A model generated the notes under the pieces. That model had not been told where the DNA came from and did not search any database. It worked only from the letters and a program-made list of their open reading frames with translations. A stretch of DNA of 64,000 nt from assembly GCA_947630695.1 (NCBI GenBank), contig CANRIM010000001.1:62001-126000 (forward strand), read 5' to 3'. Position numbers and translations under genes: made by a program. This document shows positions 55,205 through 64,000 of the stretch, one piece after another; position 1 is the stretch's first letter; each line of letters opens with the position of its first letter. The DNA is from an uncultured Lachnospiraceae bacterium. GTDB taxonomy: Bacteria > Bacillota > Clostridia > Lachnospirales > Lachnospiraceae.

Positions 55205-55237
55205 AAAAATTACCAGAATAAAAAAGGAGGAAATGAC

Positions 55238-56383
55238 ATGGCTGACAGAATTATGCTGAATCAGACATCATACCACGGAAAAGGAGCGATTGCAGAGATT
55301 GCAAATGAGGCGAAAGCATGGGGCTTTCAGAAAGCACTGGTTTGCTCAGATCCCGATCTGATCCGGTTCAACGTGACGTCGAAAGTGACGGACATGCTGG
55401 ATCGGGAAGGACTGGCATATGAGATTTATTCCGACATCAAAGCCAATCCGACGATTGAAAACGTACAGAAGGGCGTTGCCGCATTCCAGGCAGCCAAAGC
55501 GGATTACATTATCGCGGTAGGCGGCGGTTCTTCCATGGATACCGCAAAGGCCATCGGCATTATCATTGCCAATCCGGAATTTGCGGATGTAAGAAGCCTG
55601 GAAGGCGTAGCGCCGACGAAAAAACCCTGCGTTCCCATTATCGCAGTACCTACGACAGCCGGAACCGCGGCGGAAGTCACCATCAATTACGTCATCACGG
55701 ATGTGGAGCGGAAACGAAAATTTGTCTGTGTAGATCCCCACGATATGCCTATTGTGGCGGTGGTGGATCCCGATATGATGAGTTCTATGTCTAAAGGACT
55801 GACGGCGTCCACCGGTATGGATGCGCTGACCCATGCAATTGAAGGCTATACCACCAAAGCTGCGTGGGAAATGACGGATATGTTCCATCTGAAAGCCATT
55901 GAAATCATTGCGAAATCGCTGCGCGGCGCGGTGGCAAATACACCGGAAGGCCGTGAGGGCATGGCACTGGGACAGTATATTGCAGGCATGGGCTTTTCCA
56001 ACGTCGGTCTGGGTATTGCTCACTCCATGGCCCATACCCTGGGTGCGGTTTATGATACGCCGCATGGGGTGGCGTGCGCTATGATGCTGCCCATCGTTAT
56101 GGAATACAATCAGGAGTGCACCGGAGAAAAATATCGTGAAATCGCGAGAGCGATGGGCGTAAAGGGCGTAGATGAGATGCCCATGGAAGCCTACAGAAAA
56201 GCTGCCATTGACGCAGTGAAGCAGCTTTCGGCAGATGTGGGCATCCCTGCGAAACTGGAAGCGCTGAAGGAAGAAGACCTGGATTTCCTGGCAGAATCCG
56301 CGTTCAACGACGCCTGCGCGCCGGGCAATCCGAAGGAAGCCAGCATCGAAGATCTGAAGGCTTTATTCAGAAAACTGATGTAA
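55238..56383 (+). CDS. fucO: Iron-dependent alcohol dehydrogenase, FucO (lactaldehyde reductase) type
   Basis: A 381-residue group III alcohol dehydrogenase. It shows ADYIIAVGGGSSMDTAKAIG for NAD binding, VPTTAGTAAEVTINYVIT, and the metal ligands in TASTGMDALTHAIEGY, GIAHSMAHTLGAVYDTPHG (His pair). Overall pattern (MADRIMLNQTSYHGKGA start) fits FucO, which reduces lactaldehyde from rhamnose or fucose breakdown to 1,2-propanediol. In this cluster it could act on aldehydes from pectin rhamnogalacturonan; that is inference. Other short-chain aldehydes are possible substrates. Confidence 0.88.
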   Translation: MADRIMLNQTSYHGKGAIAEIANEAKAWGFQKALVCSDPDLIRFNVTSKVTDMLDREGLAYEIYSDIKANPTIENVQKGVAAFQAAKADYIIAVGGGSSMDTAKAIGIIIANPEFADVRSLEGVAPTKKPCVPIIAVPTTAGTAAEVTINYVITDVERKRKFVCVDPHDMPIVAVVDPDMMSSMSKGLTASTGMDALTHAIEGYTTKAAWEMTDMFHLKAIEIIAKSLRGAVANTPEGREGMALGQYIAGMGFSNVGLGIAHSMAHTLGAVYDTPHGVACAMMLPIVMEYNQECTGEKYREIARAMGVKGVDEMPMEAYRKAAIDAVKQLSADVGIPAKLEALKEEDLDFLAESAFNDACAPGNPKEASIEDLKALFRKLM

Positions 56384-56417
56384 CGCTTTTTCATACCAAA
56401 GTAAAGCGTAAAATAAG

Positions 56418-56460
56418 CAGGGCGAATCGTGCAGCATACACGGTTCGCCCTGTTTGTTTT
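56418..56460 (+). terminator. Terminator between fucO and convergent uxaC
   Basis: CAGGGCGAATCGTG (56418-56431) pairs with CACGGTTCGCCCTG (56439-56452) with one wobble, followed by TTTGTTTT. Confidence 0.88.
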
Positions 56461-56488
56461 CTTGAAAATCCTGCTGCTTTTACAGGAA

Positions 56489-57901
56489 TTAAACGGACAG
56501 ATCAAAGCCGAAATAGTTGACGGCATTGCGATAGGAAATATCTCTGACCATTTCTCCAAGTACCTTCATATCTGCGGGATATTCGCCGTTTTCTACCCAT
56601 TTGCCCAGCAGATCGCACAGGATGCGTCTGAAATACTCATGTCTGGTATAGGACAGGAAACTTCTGGAATCCGTCAGCATACCGATGAAATTCGCCAGCA
56701 GCCCCAAGTTGGCCAGGGAGGTCATCTGCTCGGTCATACCTGTCTTATGATCGTTGAACCACCATGCGGAGCCCTGCTGGATCTTGCCCCGGACTTCCGG
56801 ACCCTGGAAGCAGCCGAGTACCGTGCCGATGCCGGCGTTGTCTGCCGGATTCAGGGAATAGATAATGGTCTTCGGCAGCTCGTCTGTCTTGTTGAGGGCA
56901 TTTAAGAACGCAGCCATTTCTTTGGTGGAGCTGTAGGTATTGATGCAGTCAAATCCGGTATCCGGCCCCAGCTTTGCAAACATCAGGTCGTTGACACTGC
57001 GGTGCGTACCGTAGTGCAGCTGCATGGCCCAGCCCAGTTTATGATATTCTTTTCCGACGAAGATCATAAAGGCGGTTTTGAATTTCAGTTCTTCTTCTCG
57101 CTCGATGGTCCCGCCTGCCAGGCGTTTCGCAAAGATGGTTTCCAGCTGGGCATCGTCGGCGGGTACATACATGACGTATTCAAGGGCATGGTCGCTGGCC
57201 CGGCAGCCCATTTCGTTGAAGAACGCCATACGGTTTTTCAGCGCTTCTTTCAAATCCGCAAAGCTTTTAATGGTAATGCCGCTGGCGGTTTCCAGCTGCG
57301 CAAGATAGTCGAGATAGCCGGGGGCTTCGATGTTCATGGCCTTATCGGGACGCCATGCCGGAAGCACCTGCACGTCAAAGCTGTCGTCTGCGGCCAGCTG
57401 TTTGTGCCACTGCAGGGAATCCACCGGATCATCGGTGGTGCAGATCAGCGTGACGTTGGATTGTTTAATGATGTTGCGGACGCTCATTTCAGGGGTATGC
57501 AGCTTTTCATTACAGAGGTTCCACACTTCTTCCGCGGTATCCGCATTCAGTGTGCCTTCATAACCGAAATAGCGCTGCAGCTCCAGATGGCTCCAGTGAT
57601 ACAGCGGATTGCCGATGGCCTTGCCCAGGGTTTCCGCCCATTTTTTGAATTTTTCAAAATCCGGCGCGTCGCCGGTAATATAATACTCATCCACGCCGTT
57701 GCTGCGCATCTGACGCCATTTGTAATGGTCTCCGCCCAGCCAGAGCTGTGTGATATTGTCGAATTGCCGGTCTTTTGCGATCTCTTCCGGATTGATGTGG
57801 CAATGATAGTCGAGAACAGGCATCACCGCTGCATGTTCGTGATATAGGGTTTTCGCCGTTTCCGTAGAAAGCAGGAAATCCTGATCCATAAATTTTTTCA
57901 T
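56489..57901 (-). CDS. uxaC: Glucuronate/galacturonate isomerase
   Basis: Converts D-galacturonate to tagaturonate and D-glucuronate to fructuronate, 470 residues. Amidohydrolase-type features are VLDYHCHINPEEIAKD (metal histidines near residue 33), LWLGGDHYKWRQMRSNG, LICTTDDPVDSLQWH, VLPAWRPDKAMNI and the C-terminal FIGMLTDSRSFLSYTRHEYFRRILCDLLG. The start at 57901 has aggaggttt upstream. It is divergent from uxaB-uxaA, which act next on its product. Confidence 0.96.
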   Translation of the reverse strand: MKKFMDQDFLLSTETAKTLYHEHAAVMPVLDYHCHINPEEIAKDRQFDNITQLWLGGDHYKWRQMRSNGVDEYYITGDAPDFEKFKKWAETLGKAIGNPLYHWSHLELQRYFGYEGTLNADTAEEVWNLCNEKLHTPEMSVRNIIKQSNVTLICTTDDPVDSLQWHKQLAADDSFDVQVLPAWRPDKAMNIEAPGYLDYLAQLETASGITIKSFADLKEALKNRMAFFNEMGCRASDHALEYVMYVPADDAQLETIFAKRLAGGTIEREEELKFKTAFMIFVGKEYHKLGWAMQLHYGTHRSVNDLMFAKLGPDTGFDCINTYSSTKEMAAFLNALNKTDELPKTIIYSLNPADNAGIGTVLGCFQGPEVRGKIQQGSAWWFNDHKTGMTEQMTSLANLGLLANFIGMLTDSRSFLSYTRHEYFRRILCDLLGKWVENGEYPADMKVLGEMVRDISYRNAVNYFGFDLSV

Positions 57902-57936
57902 TTCGGGGAAACCTCCTGTCTGAATTTTCTGTCCCC

Positions 57937-57965
57937 ATTATATACTTTGCGCCCGTTAACTGCAA
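57937..57965 (-). promoter_or_regulatory. Promoter of uxaC
   Basis: On the minus strand TTGCAG (57965-57960), 17-base spacer, TATAAT (57942-57937). Confidence 0.75.
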
Positions 57966-58004
57966 GCGGAAAGCAAAGAAGAAGTGCCTGTAAAACCCGG
58001 GAAA

Positions 58005-58022
58005 AACGAAAGTATATTCGTT
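58005..58022. promoter_or_regulatory. Candidate operator in the uxaC/uxaB divergent region
   Basis: A perfect inverted repeat AACGAA (58005-58010) and TTCGTT (58017-58022), 6-base centre, 10 bases upstream of the uxaB -35. Its position suits a shared regulator of both promoters, such as a LacI or GntR hexuronate regulator; no regulator gene is in the window. Confidence 0.5.
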
Positions 58023-58032
58023 ATTTTGTCTA

Positions 58033-58061
58033 TTGAAGTAGAAAAATGCAGTTATTATAAT
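58033..58061 (+). promoter_or_regulatory. Promoter of uxaB-uxaA
   Basis: TTGAAG (58033-58038), 17-base spacer, TATAAT (58056-58061), 33 bases before the gene. Confidence 0.8.
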
Positions 58062-58094
58062 GGGTGTGTTTTGAAAAAAATTGGAGGGATTTAT

Positions 58095-59567
58095 ATGGTA
58101 CTGCTGAACAAAACGTTGACACATCCGGTAAAAAGGCCTTTGAAGGTCCTGCAGTTCGGGGAAGGCGGCTTCCTTAGAGCCTTCGTTGACTATATGATCG
58201 ATGTGGCAAATGAAAAAGGAAATTTCAATGGCGATATTGTTATCGTAAAGCCGATTCCCATGGGGAGCCTGGATCATTTTAAGGAACAGGACTGCCAGTA
58301 TACGCTTTCGATGACCGGTATGGAAAACGGCGAAGCGAAGACCGTGACCCGGGTCATTACCAGCGTAGCGGACGCGGTGGATGCGTACGGAGAATATGAG
58401 AAATACATGTCCTACGCAAGAGAGCCGGAGCTGCGGTTTGTGGTTTCCAACACCACGGAAGCGGGCATTGTTTTCAATCCGGAAGACATGCTGGAAATGA
58501 CGCCGCCGGTTTCATTCCCCGGCAAGCTGACGAAATTTCTGTATGAAAGATATCAGTGGTGCAATGGAGATGATACAAAGGGCTTGATCATGCTCCCGGT
58601 GGAACTGATCGACAACAACGGTGCGGAACTGAAGAAATGTGTAAAGCAGTATATCGCGCTTTGGAAGCTGGAAGCGGATTTTGAACGCTGGGTCGATGAA
58701 GCCTGTGTATTTACCAGCACGCTGGTGGATCGTATTGTTACAGGCTATCCTGCAGAAAACGCAAAGCATATGTGGGAGGAACTGGGTTATCAGGACAATC
58801 TGCTGGATACCAGCGAACTGTTTGCCCTCTGGGTGATCGAAAGCGAAAAAGACATTTCGAAGGAATTTCCGCTGGATCAGGCAGGCATGCCGGTGATATT
58901 TACAGACAACTTAAAACCTTACAAAAAACGGAAAGTGCGAATTCTAAACGGCGCCCATACTTCATTCGTACTGGCTTCGTTCCTGGCAGGAAACGACTAT
59001 GTTATCGAGTCCATGAACGACCGGGACATTTCCAAATATATGAAGGATACGATCTTCAATGAAGTCATTCCGTCGCTGCCCAGCCGGAATGACGATTCCT
59101 ACACAGATTTTGCCGAATCGGTGATTGAACGGTTCGAGCATCCTTATATGAAGCACAGGCTGCTTTCCATTTCCTTAAATTCGGTTTCCAAGTGGCGCGC
59201 GCGCTGCCTGCCTTCTCTGCGCAGCTATATCGCAAAAGAAGGAAAACTGCCGAAGCATCTGGTCTTTTCCCTGGCCAGCCTGATGGAATTTTATACCGGC
59301 GACGAGATTCGCGGCGGTGCGCTGATCGGACATCGCTGCGGCGGAGAAGAGTACAATGTCATGGATGATGAAAATGTACTGGCTTTCTTTGCGGAAAATT
59401 CCACGAAGCTGCCGGAGGCGGATTTCGTACACGCGTTCCTGAAGGAAGAAGCATTCTTCGGCGAAGATCTGACCAAATACGAAGGTCTGGAGCAGGCAGT
59501 AACAGCGGATCTGATCAATATCCGTAAACTGGGCGTTCGAAAAGCCATGGAACAGGTGTATGCCTGA
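58095..59567 (+). CDS. uxaB: Tagaturonate reductase
   Basis: NADH-dependent reductase of the mannitol dehydrogenase family, tagaturonate to altronate, 490 residues. The N terminus has VLQFGEGGFLRAFVDYMID and IVIVKPIPMGSL; FVVSNTTEAGIVF is typical of UxaB, and the C-terminal domain has KPYKKRKVRILNGAHTSFVLASFLAG with the catalytic Lys/Asn/His pattern. ATG 58095 has ttggaggga upstream. It lies 35 bases before uxaA. Confidence 0.95.
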   Translation: MVLLNKTLTHPVKRPLKVLQFGEGGFLRAFVDYMIDVANEKGNFNGDIVIVKPIPMGSLDHFKEQDCQYTLSMTGMENGEAKTVTRVITSVADAVDAYGEYEKYMSYAREPELRFVVSNTTEAGIVFNPEDMLEMTPPVSFPGKLTKFLYERYQWCNGDDTKGLIMLPVELIDNNGAELKKCVKQYIALWKLEADFERWVDEACVFTSTLVDRIVTGYPAENAKHMWEELGYQDNLLDTSELFALWVIESEKDISKEFPLDQAGMPVIFTDNLKPYKKRKVRILNGAHTSFVLASFLAGNDYVIESMNDRDISKYMKDTIFNEVIPSLPSRNDDSYTDFAESVIERFEHPYMKHRLLSISLNSVSKWRARCLPSLRSYIAKEGKLPKHLVFSLASLMEFYTGDEIRGGALIGHRCGGEEYNVMDDENVLAFFAENSTKLPEADFVHAFLKEEAFFGEDLTKYEGLEQAVTADLINIRKLGVRKAMEQVYA

Positions 59568-59602
59568 GATTTCGCAGGGTTTGCCCGGAAAGGAAATTTG
59601 TG

Positions 59603-61084
59603 ATGCGGGATTATATCCGGATACATAAAAATGATATGGTCGCGGTGGCGATACGGCCCCTGAAAAAAGGAACAAAATGTCTGGTGGAGGATTTGACGGT
59701 TACGCTGACGGAAGACATTCCCATGGGACATAAGTTCGCGCTGCGGGATATTGCAAAGGGTGAAAATATTATCAAATACGGATTTCCCATCGGACACGCG
59801 GCTGCAGAGATCAAAGCCGGCGCCTGGGTGCACACCCACAATACGGAGACCAATCTGGACGACGTACTGGAATACAGTTATCAACCCGATTTTCGGGAGC
59901 TGTCGCCGACGAAGCCCGCCAGCTTTGACGGCTTTGTGCGCAAAGACGGCCGTGTGGGCGTCCGGAATGAACTGTGGATCCTGCCGACGGTGGGCTGTGT
60001 CAATTCCATTGCCCAGCGCATCGCGGAACAGGCCCAATCTTTTGTGACGGGAAGCATTGACGGGGTATACGCATTTCCCCATCCTTACGGTTGTTCCCAG
60101 ATGGGCGAGGATCAGGAAAATTTCAGAAAACTGATTGCGGATCTGATTCGTCATCCCAATGCCGGCGGCGTGCTGGTGCTGGGTCTGGGCTGTGAGTATT
60201 CCAATATCGATGTGATCAAAGAATATCTGGGAGATTACGATACTTCCAGAGTGCGCTTTCTGGTCTGCCAGGAATCGGACGACGAGGAAGCCGACGGACT
60301 GGCTCTTTTAAAAGAGCTGGCAGATCAGGCAAAAGAAGACAAGCGGACGCCGGCGGATGCGTCGAAGCTGATCATCGGAATGAAATGCGGCGGCTCCGAC
60401 GGCATGAGCGGCATCAGCGCCAATCCGGTGGTAGGCGGTTTTTCGGATCTTCTGATTTCCAAGGGCGGCACCACCATACTGACCGAAGTGCCGGAAATGT
60501 TTGGCGCGGAGACTATTCTGATGAACCGCTGCGCGGACGCATCCTTATTTGAGAAAACCGTACAGCTGATCAATGATTACAAGAAATTTTTCCTCAGCCA
60601 CGGGTTGGTGGTTTATGAAAATCCTTCCCCCGGCAATAAGGCCGGCGGCATTACGACGCTGGAAGACAAGTCGCTGGGCTGTACGCAGAAGAGCGGTTCC
60701 GCCGTTGTGAAAGGCGTCTTAGGCTACGGCGACAGAGTGCAGACCTGCGGACTGCAGCTTTTGTCCGCACCGGGAAATGACCTGGTGGCGGCGACGGCAA
60801 CCGCAGCAGCCGGTGCGCAGATTGTGCTGTTTACCACGGGCAGAGGCACCCCCTTCGGCTGTCCTGTACCTACGATTAAAATCGCCAGCAATACGCCGCT
60901 GGCGGAGAAAAAGAAAAAATGGATCGACTTCGACGCGGGACGGCTTGCGTCCGGCATGAGCCTGGAGGCGCTTTCGGAAGAACTGTTCGCCCAGGTGCTG
61001 GCGGTTGCTTCCGGGAAACAGGTCAAGGCAGAAGAAGCCGGATTCCACGATATGGCCATTTATAAGACAGGTGTGACGCTATAG
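59603..61084 (+). CDS. uxaA: Altronate dehydratase
   Basis: Dehydrates altronate to 2-keto-3-deoxygluconate, 493 residues. The N-terminal SAF domain (about 1-90) has MGHKFALRDIAKGENIIKYGFPIGHA; the UxaA core has GFVRKDGRVGVRNELWILPTVGCVN, FPHPYGCSQMGEDQENFRKL, LGLGCEYSNID, IGMKCGGSDGMSGISANPVVG and FTTGRGTPFGCPVPTIKIASN. Cysteines suited to metal binding are conserved. ATG 59603 has ggaaaggaaat upstream. The next enzymes (KDG kinase and aldolase) are outside the window. Confidence 0.95.
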   Translation: MRDYIRIHKNDMVAVAIRPLKKGTKCLVEDLTVTLTEDIPMGHKFALRDIAKGENIIKYGFPIGHAAAEIKAGAWVHTHNTETNLDDVLEYSYQPDFRELSPTKPASFDGFVRKDGRVGVRNELWILPTVGCVNSIAQRIAEQAQSFVTGSIDGVYAFPHPYGCSQMGEDQENFRKLIADLIRHPNAGGVLVLGLGCEYSNIDVIKEYLGDYDTSRVRFLVCQESDDEEADGLALLKELADQAKEDKRTPADASKLIIGMKCGGSDGMSGISANPVVGGFSDLLISKGGTTILTEVPEMFGAETILMNRCADASLFEKTVQLINDYKKFFLSHGLVVYENPSPGNKAGGITTLEDKSLGCTQKSGSAVVKGVLGYGDRVQTCGLQLLSAPGNDLVAATATAAAGAQIVLFTTGRGTPFGCPVPTIKIASNTPLAEKKKKWIDFDAGRLASGMSLEALSEELFAQVLAVASGKQVKAEEAGFHDMAIYKTGVTL

Positions 61085-61131
61085 GATTACAGCGTAACAA
61101 TCCGTAATCACTTTTGACGCCTGAATCGATG

Positions 61132-61170
61132 AAAAACTGACGTGATCCTCTGGGATCAGGTCAGTTTTTT
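61132..61170 (+). terminator. Terminator of uxaBA
   Basis: AAAAACTGACGTGATCC (61132-61148) pairs with GGATCAGGTCAGTTTTT (61153-61169) with one G-G mismatch, followed by T. Confidence 0.9.
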
Positions 61171-61282
61171 GTCGATTTTTGAACAAATGGATTCTTTTTG
61201 AAAAATTTGCTTTTTTTGTAGCATTATTTTCGAAATTCATGTATGATGAAAGCAGAAACAGACAAAAGAACAGGAGAATCCC

Positions 61283-64000
61283 ATGAGACGCGTATATTTG
61301 ATTATTCCGCAAACCCCTGACAAACGAATCATGCACGGGATCGGTCTGCTGCGAAAGACACTGCAGCAGGTGGGCTATGAGACGATGGATATGGAAGAAT
61401 CCGCGTATTTTACGGTAATCCGGCCGGAGGAACCTTCCATTTACGTCTGCGACCGGACAAAGTCCGACTGGATTGTGCAGCGGGAGCAGGAGGGCGAGCA
61501 GATTTATCATTCGAAAGCCCCTGAAGGGGAAGGATTTTATATTTCCACCTTGTCGGGAAGACGTTTTGTGATTACCGGCGGCAGCAATACAGGCGCGCTT
61601 TACGGCTGTCTGCGTTTCTGTGAGTATGTGGAGCGGGAAAAGGCGCTGCCCCGGGAATGGTTCTTCGGCGACGCGCCGGTGATGAAGCTGCGGGGTCCCG
61701 CACTGGGACTGCAGCTGACAAAGATCGAGCCGCCCCGCAATACCTACGAGTACCCGATCACGCCGGATCGATTCCCCTGGTTTTATGATAAGGAACTCTG
61801 GACGGAGTATCTGGATATGATGCTGAAGGAACGCTGCAACGTGCTCTACATCTGGAGCGGACATCCGTTTTCGTCGCTGCTGAAGCTGGAACATTATCCG
61901 GAAGCGCTGGAAGTCACGGAAGAAGAGTACCGCCTGAACCGGGAGATCTTTACCTGGCTGGCGGAAGAGTGTGACAAACGGGGTATCTGGACGGTCCTGA
62001 AGTTTTACAATATTCATATTCCCTATCCTTTTGCCATCGCGCACCATCTGGAACTGCTGCAGACGGATATTGAGCCGGTGGTAAGAGACTATACCATCGA
62101 ATGTATCATCGAGTTTATCCGTTCCTTCCCCAATGTGGGACTGATGGTCTGCCTCGGGGAAGCGCTGCGGGGACAGCAGAACAAAACGGACTGGTTCCTG
62201 GAAACTATTTTGCCGGCAGTCAAAGAAGGACTGAAGCAGGCGGGCATCGACAAAGAACCGCCTTTGATTCTCCGCGCCCATGCGGTGGATGCGGATACGA
62301 TCCTGACGGAAGGCATGAAGCAGTATTCCAATCTGTATACCATGTGGAAATACAACGGCGAGGGACTGACTACCTACCTGCCCACAGGCAGCTGGCAGAA
62401 GACCCATCTGGAACTGAGCGCCCATGGGCAGCCCCATATTCTGAACGTACATATTCTGGCGGATCTGGAACCCTTCCGTTTCGGCGCGCCCTCCTTTATA
62501 CAGAAATGCGTACAGGCGGGCATTGAACGGCTGGGCGGCAGCGGGATCCATCTGTACCCGATGTTTTTCTGGGACTGGCCCTATGCGCCGGACAAGGCGT
62601 CGCCCCGGCTGAAGGCGGTAAAGCGCGACTGGATGTGGTATCAGATGTGGATGCGCTATGCCTGGAATCCCTACCGGCCGGAGCAGGAAGAACGGCTGTA
62701 CTGGACCCATGTATTTGCCCGCCATTTCGGCTGCGGAGAACAGGCAGGCCGGGCCATTCTGGACGCGATGGAAGCAGCCGGCGAGTGCGCGCCGCGGATT
62801 TTGCGCCGGGTGGGCATTACGGAAGGAAACCGGCAGACTTTAAGCCTCGGACAGACCATGGGACAGTTTACCCATGTGAAAAAATTTAAACCGAACACGG
62901 AATTATACAAATCCGTTTCCACACCGGGGGAAACGCTGGATGAATTTATAGAGAAAGAAAAGAAGGGGCAGCCCCATTTTGGCGAGACCCCGCCGGATAT
63001 GGCGAAGGAAATCCGTTATTATGCGAAAAAGGCGCTGCTGCAGATTACGCTGGCAAAGCCTTATATTACCCGGGAGACAGAGGAGTTCGGCCGCTTTACG
63101 ACCGACATTCAGGCCATTTATCACATGACGCTGTTTTATGCGGATAAGGTGATGGCGGCGGTCTATGTGATGCGCTACCGCAATACCATGAATGAAAAAC
63201 TCCAAGGAGATCTGTCATTGCTGGACAAGGCGGAGCGGTATCTGAGCGCTTCGCTGGAATCTTACAGGAAGCTGACGGCTATTACAAAAGATACGTATCT
63301 CTATGCCAACAGTATGCAGACGCCCCAGCGGAAGATCCCGTTCCCGGACGGCGGCATATACAGCCACTGGCAGGATTGCCTGGGAATTTATGAACATGAA
63401 TACGACTGCTTCGCGAAGCATCTGGCAGAGATGAAACAGGGGATTTTCCCTTCGGACGAAAAACCGGAGCTGGCGGATCTGAAACCTTTGAAAGAAGCAC
63501 CGTTTAAAGTACTGACGGAAGGCTATCCCGTCTTTACGATTGCAAAAGGAAATTCCGTATTCAGCGACAGAGACAGAGCAATTCAGGCCTGCGCGCCGGA
63601 GGTCGCGGGAATGACCGGTATCCAGATGCCCAGAGAAATCTGTGAAAGTGCGGCCGGCGCGAAGTTTGAAATTGAATTTGACCGGGATGTCTATCTGCTG
63701 GTGGGTTATTTTAAAGTCAAAGGAAAGAACAACTGCTGGCTGAAGGTGCCGGATCTGGAAACGGACACTCACGCGGATGACCGGGGCGGACTTGCGGTGG
63801 TTTATGGAGAGGCCCTGAAGGTGGACGGTTCTCCGGCAGTAGATATTCATGCGTTCCGCTATGAAAAGGGACGGCATAAAATTTATTTCGGCACAGGCGT
63901 TTATATGATTGCCGGCGTAGCAGACGCCGATCAGAAGATCGTGCCCAGAGAAGCGGGCCTTGCAGGAGACCTGCTGGAAACGCTGGATTGGATGTATAAA
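61283..64000 (+). CDS. Large GH67/GH20-like glycosidase, N-terminal 906 residues (runs off the window)
   Basis: The frame is open from ATG 61283 (aggagaatcc upstream) to the window edge, 906 codons without a stop. There is no signal peptide, so it is cytosolic. Residues 1-135 look like the alpha/beta domain that precedes the barrel in GH67 and GH20 enzymes (FVITGGSNTGALYGCLRFCEYV). Then MKLRGPALGLQLTKIE begins a TIM-barrel-like domain with WTEYLDMMLKERCNVLYIWSGHPF, GIWTVLKFYNIHIP and the Glu in GLMVCLGEALRG, a possible catalytic acid. The final part (from about 790) is beta-rich. Context with uronate catabolism suggests removal of a uronic acid from pectic oligosaccharides; substrate is not proven. 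Confidence 0.75.
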   Translation, partial: MRRVYLIIPQTPDKRIMHGIGLLRKTLQQVGYETMDMEESAYFTVIRPEEPSIYVCDRTKSDWIVQREQEGEQIYHSKAPEGEGFYISTLSGRRFVITGGSNTGALYGCLRFCEYVEREKALPREWFFGDAPVMKLRGPALGLQLTKIEPPRNTYEYPITPDRFPWFYDKELWTEYLDMMLKERCNVLYIWSGHPFSSLLKLEHYPEALEVTEEEYRLNREIFTWLAEECDKRGIWTVLKFYNIHIPYPFAIAHHLELLQTDIEPVVRDYTIECIIEFIRSFPNVGLMVCLGEALRGQQNKTDWFLETILPAVKEGLKQAGIDKEPPLILRAHAVDADTILTEGMKQYSNLYTMWKYNGEGLTTYLPTGSWQKTHLELSAHGQPHILNVHILADLEPFRFGAPSFIQKCVQAGIERLGGSGIHLYPMFFWDWPYAPDKASPRLKAVKRDWMWYQMWMRYAWNPYRPEQEERLYWTHVFARHFGCGEQAGRAILDAMEAAGECAPRILRRVGITEGNRQTLSLGQTMGQFTHVKKFKPNTELYKSVSTPGETLDEFIEKEKKGQPHFGETPPDMAKEIRYYAKKALLQITLAKPYITRETEEFGRFTTDIQAIYHMTLFYADKVMAAVYVMRYRNTMNEKLQGDLSLLDKAERYLSASLESYRKLTAITKDTYLYANSMQTPQRKIPFPDGGIYSHWQDCLGIYEHEYDCFAKHLAEMKQGIFPSDEKPELADLKPLKEAPFKVLTEGYPVFTIAKGNSVFSDRDRAIQACAPEVAGMTGIQMPREICESAAGAKFEIEFDRDVYLLVGYFKVKGKNNCWLKVPDLETDTHADDRGGLAVVYGEALKVDGSPAVDIHAFRYEKGRHKIYFGTGVYMIAGVADADQKIVPREAGLAGDLLETLDWMYK

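Overview
The window looks like chromosome from an anaerobic, endospore-forming member of the Bacillota, most likely class Clostridia (a Lachnospiraceae-like bacterium; this is inference). The evidence is the sporulation set (spoIIGA-sigE, sigG, a YlmC/YmxH-type gene), strong GGAGG ribosome-binding sites, sigma-A-type promoters, c-di-AMP synthesis by CdaA/CdaR, an ArsR/CadC metal regulator, and a pectin and hexuronate diet. Most genes have moderate to high GC; one segment (about 18.5-21.45 kb) is clearly AT-rich.

Layout. 1-2.6 kb: cdaA-cdaR (c-di-AMP) and an HPr-like protein. 2.6-13.2 kb: a cell-surface polysaccharide operon (two sugar transferases, GDP-mannose pyrophosphorylase, GDP-mannose dehydratase, the full dTDP-L-rhamnose pathway rfbA-C-B-D, an ABC-2 export permease, a large multi-domain glycosyltransferase), closing with a 43-residue membrane protein that has its own promoter and terminator. 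13.3-24.4 kb: tryptophan biosynthesis trpEGDCF ... BA, split by the L25/CTC gene, an AT-rich island (XRE regulator, ImmA-Fic fusion, membrane-anchored NPCBM-like protein) and a nucleoside phosphorylase. 24.5-30.4 kb: an F-type ATP synthase operon in which the C-terminal half of delta is fused to the front of alpha and no separate delta gene exists. 30.6-32 kb: a secreted amidase with a dockerin. 32.1-37 kb: livJHMGF amino-acid ABC transporter. 37-43.5 kb: spoIIGA-sigE (minus strand), malQ-nadE, sigG-ylmC. 43.5-48.2 kb: nrdR, a SEC-C protein, glmM, and a 770-residue ManC/PMI fusion. 48.3-50.9 kb: CadC-like regulator, HMA metallochaperone, heavy-metal P-type ATPase. 51-64 kb: sugar-binding lipoprotein, secreted pectate lyase with Ig-like domains and dockerin, FucO-type alcohol dehydrogenase, divergent uxaC / uxaB-uxaA, and the first 906 codons of a large GH67/GH20-like glycosidase.

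How it fits together. The final 13 kb can take pectin from depolymerisation (pectate lyase) to galacturonate/glucuronate catabolism (UxaC, UxaB, UxaA); FucO would handle lactaldehyde if rhamnose or fucose is released. The mannose and rhamnose nucleotide-sugar genes feed the surface glycan. No rRNA, tRNA or CRISPR was seen. The most unusual items are the delta-alpha ATP synthase fusion, the ImmA-Fic module bracketed by near-duplicate hairpins inside the trp region, a two-copy structured intergenic repeat that carries the ribosome-binding site of the next gene, dockerins on an amidase and a pectate lyase, and a ManC-PMI-PMI fusion whose nucleotidyltransferase motifs are eroded.
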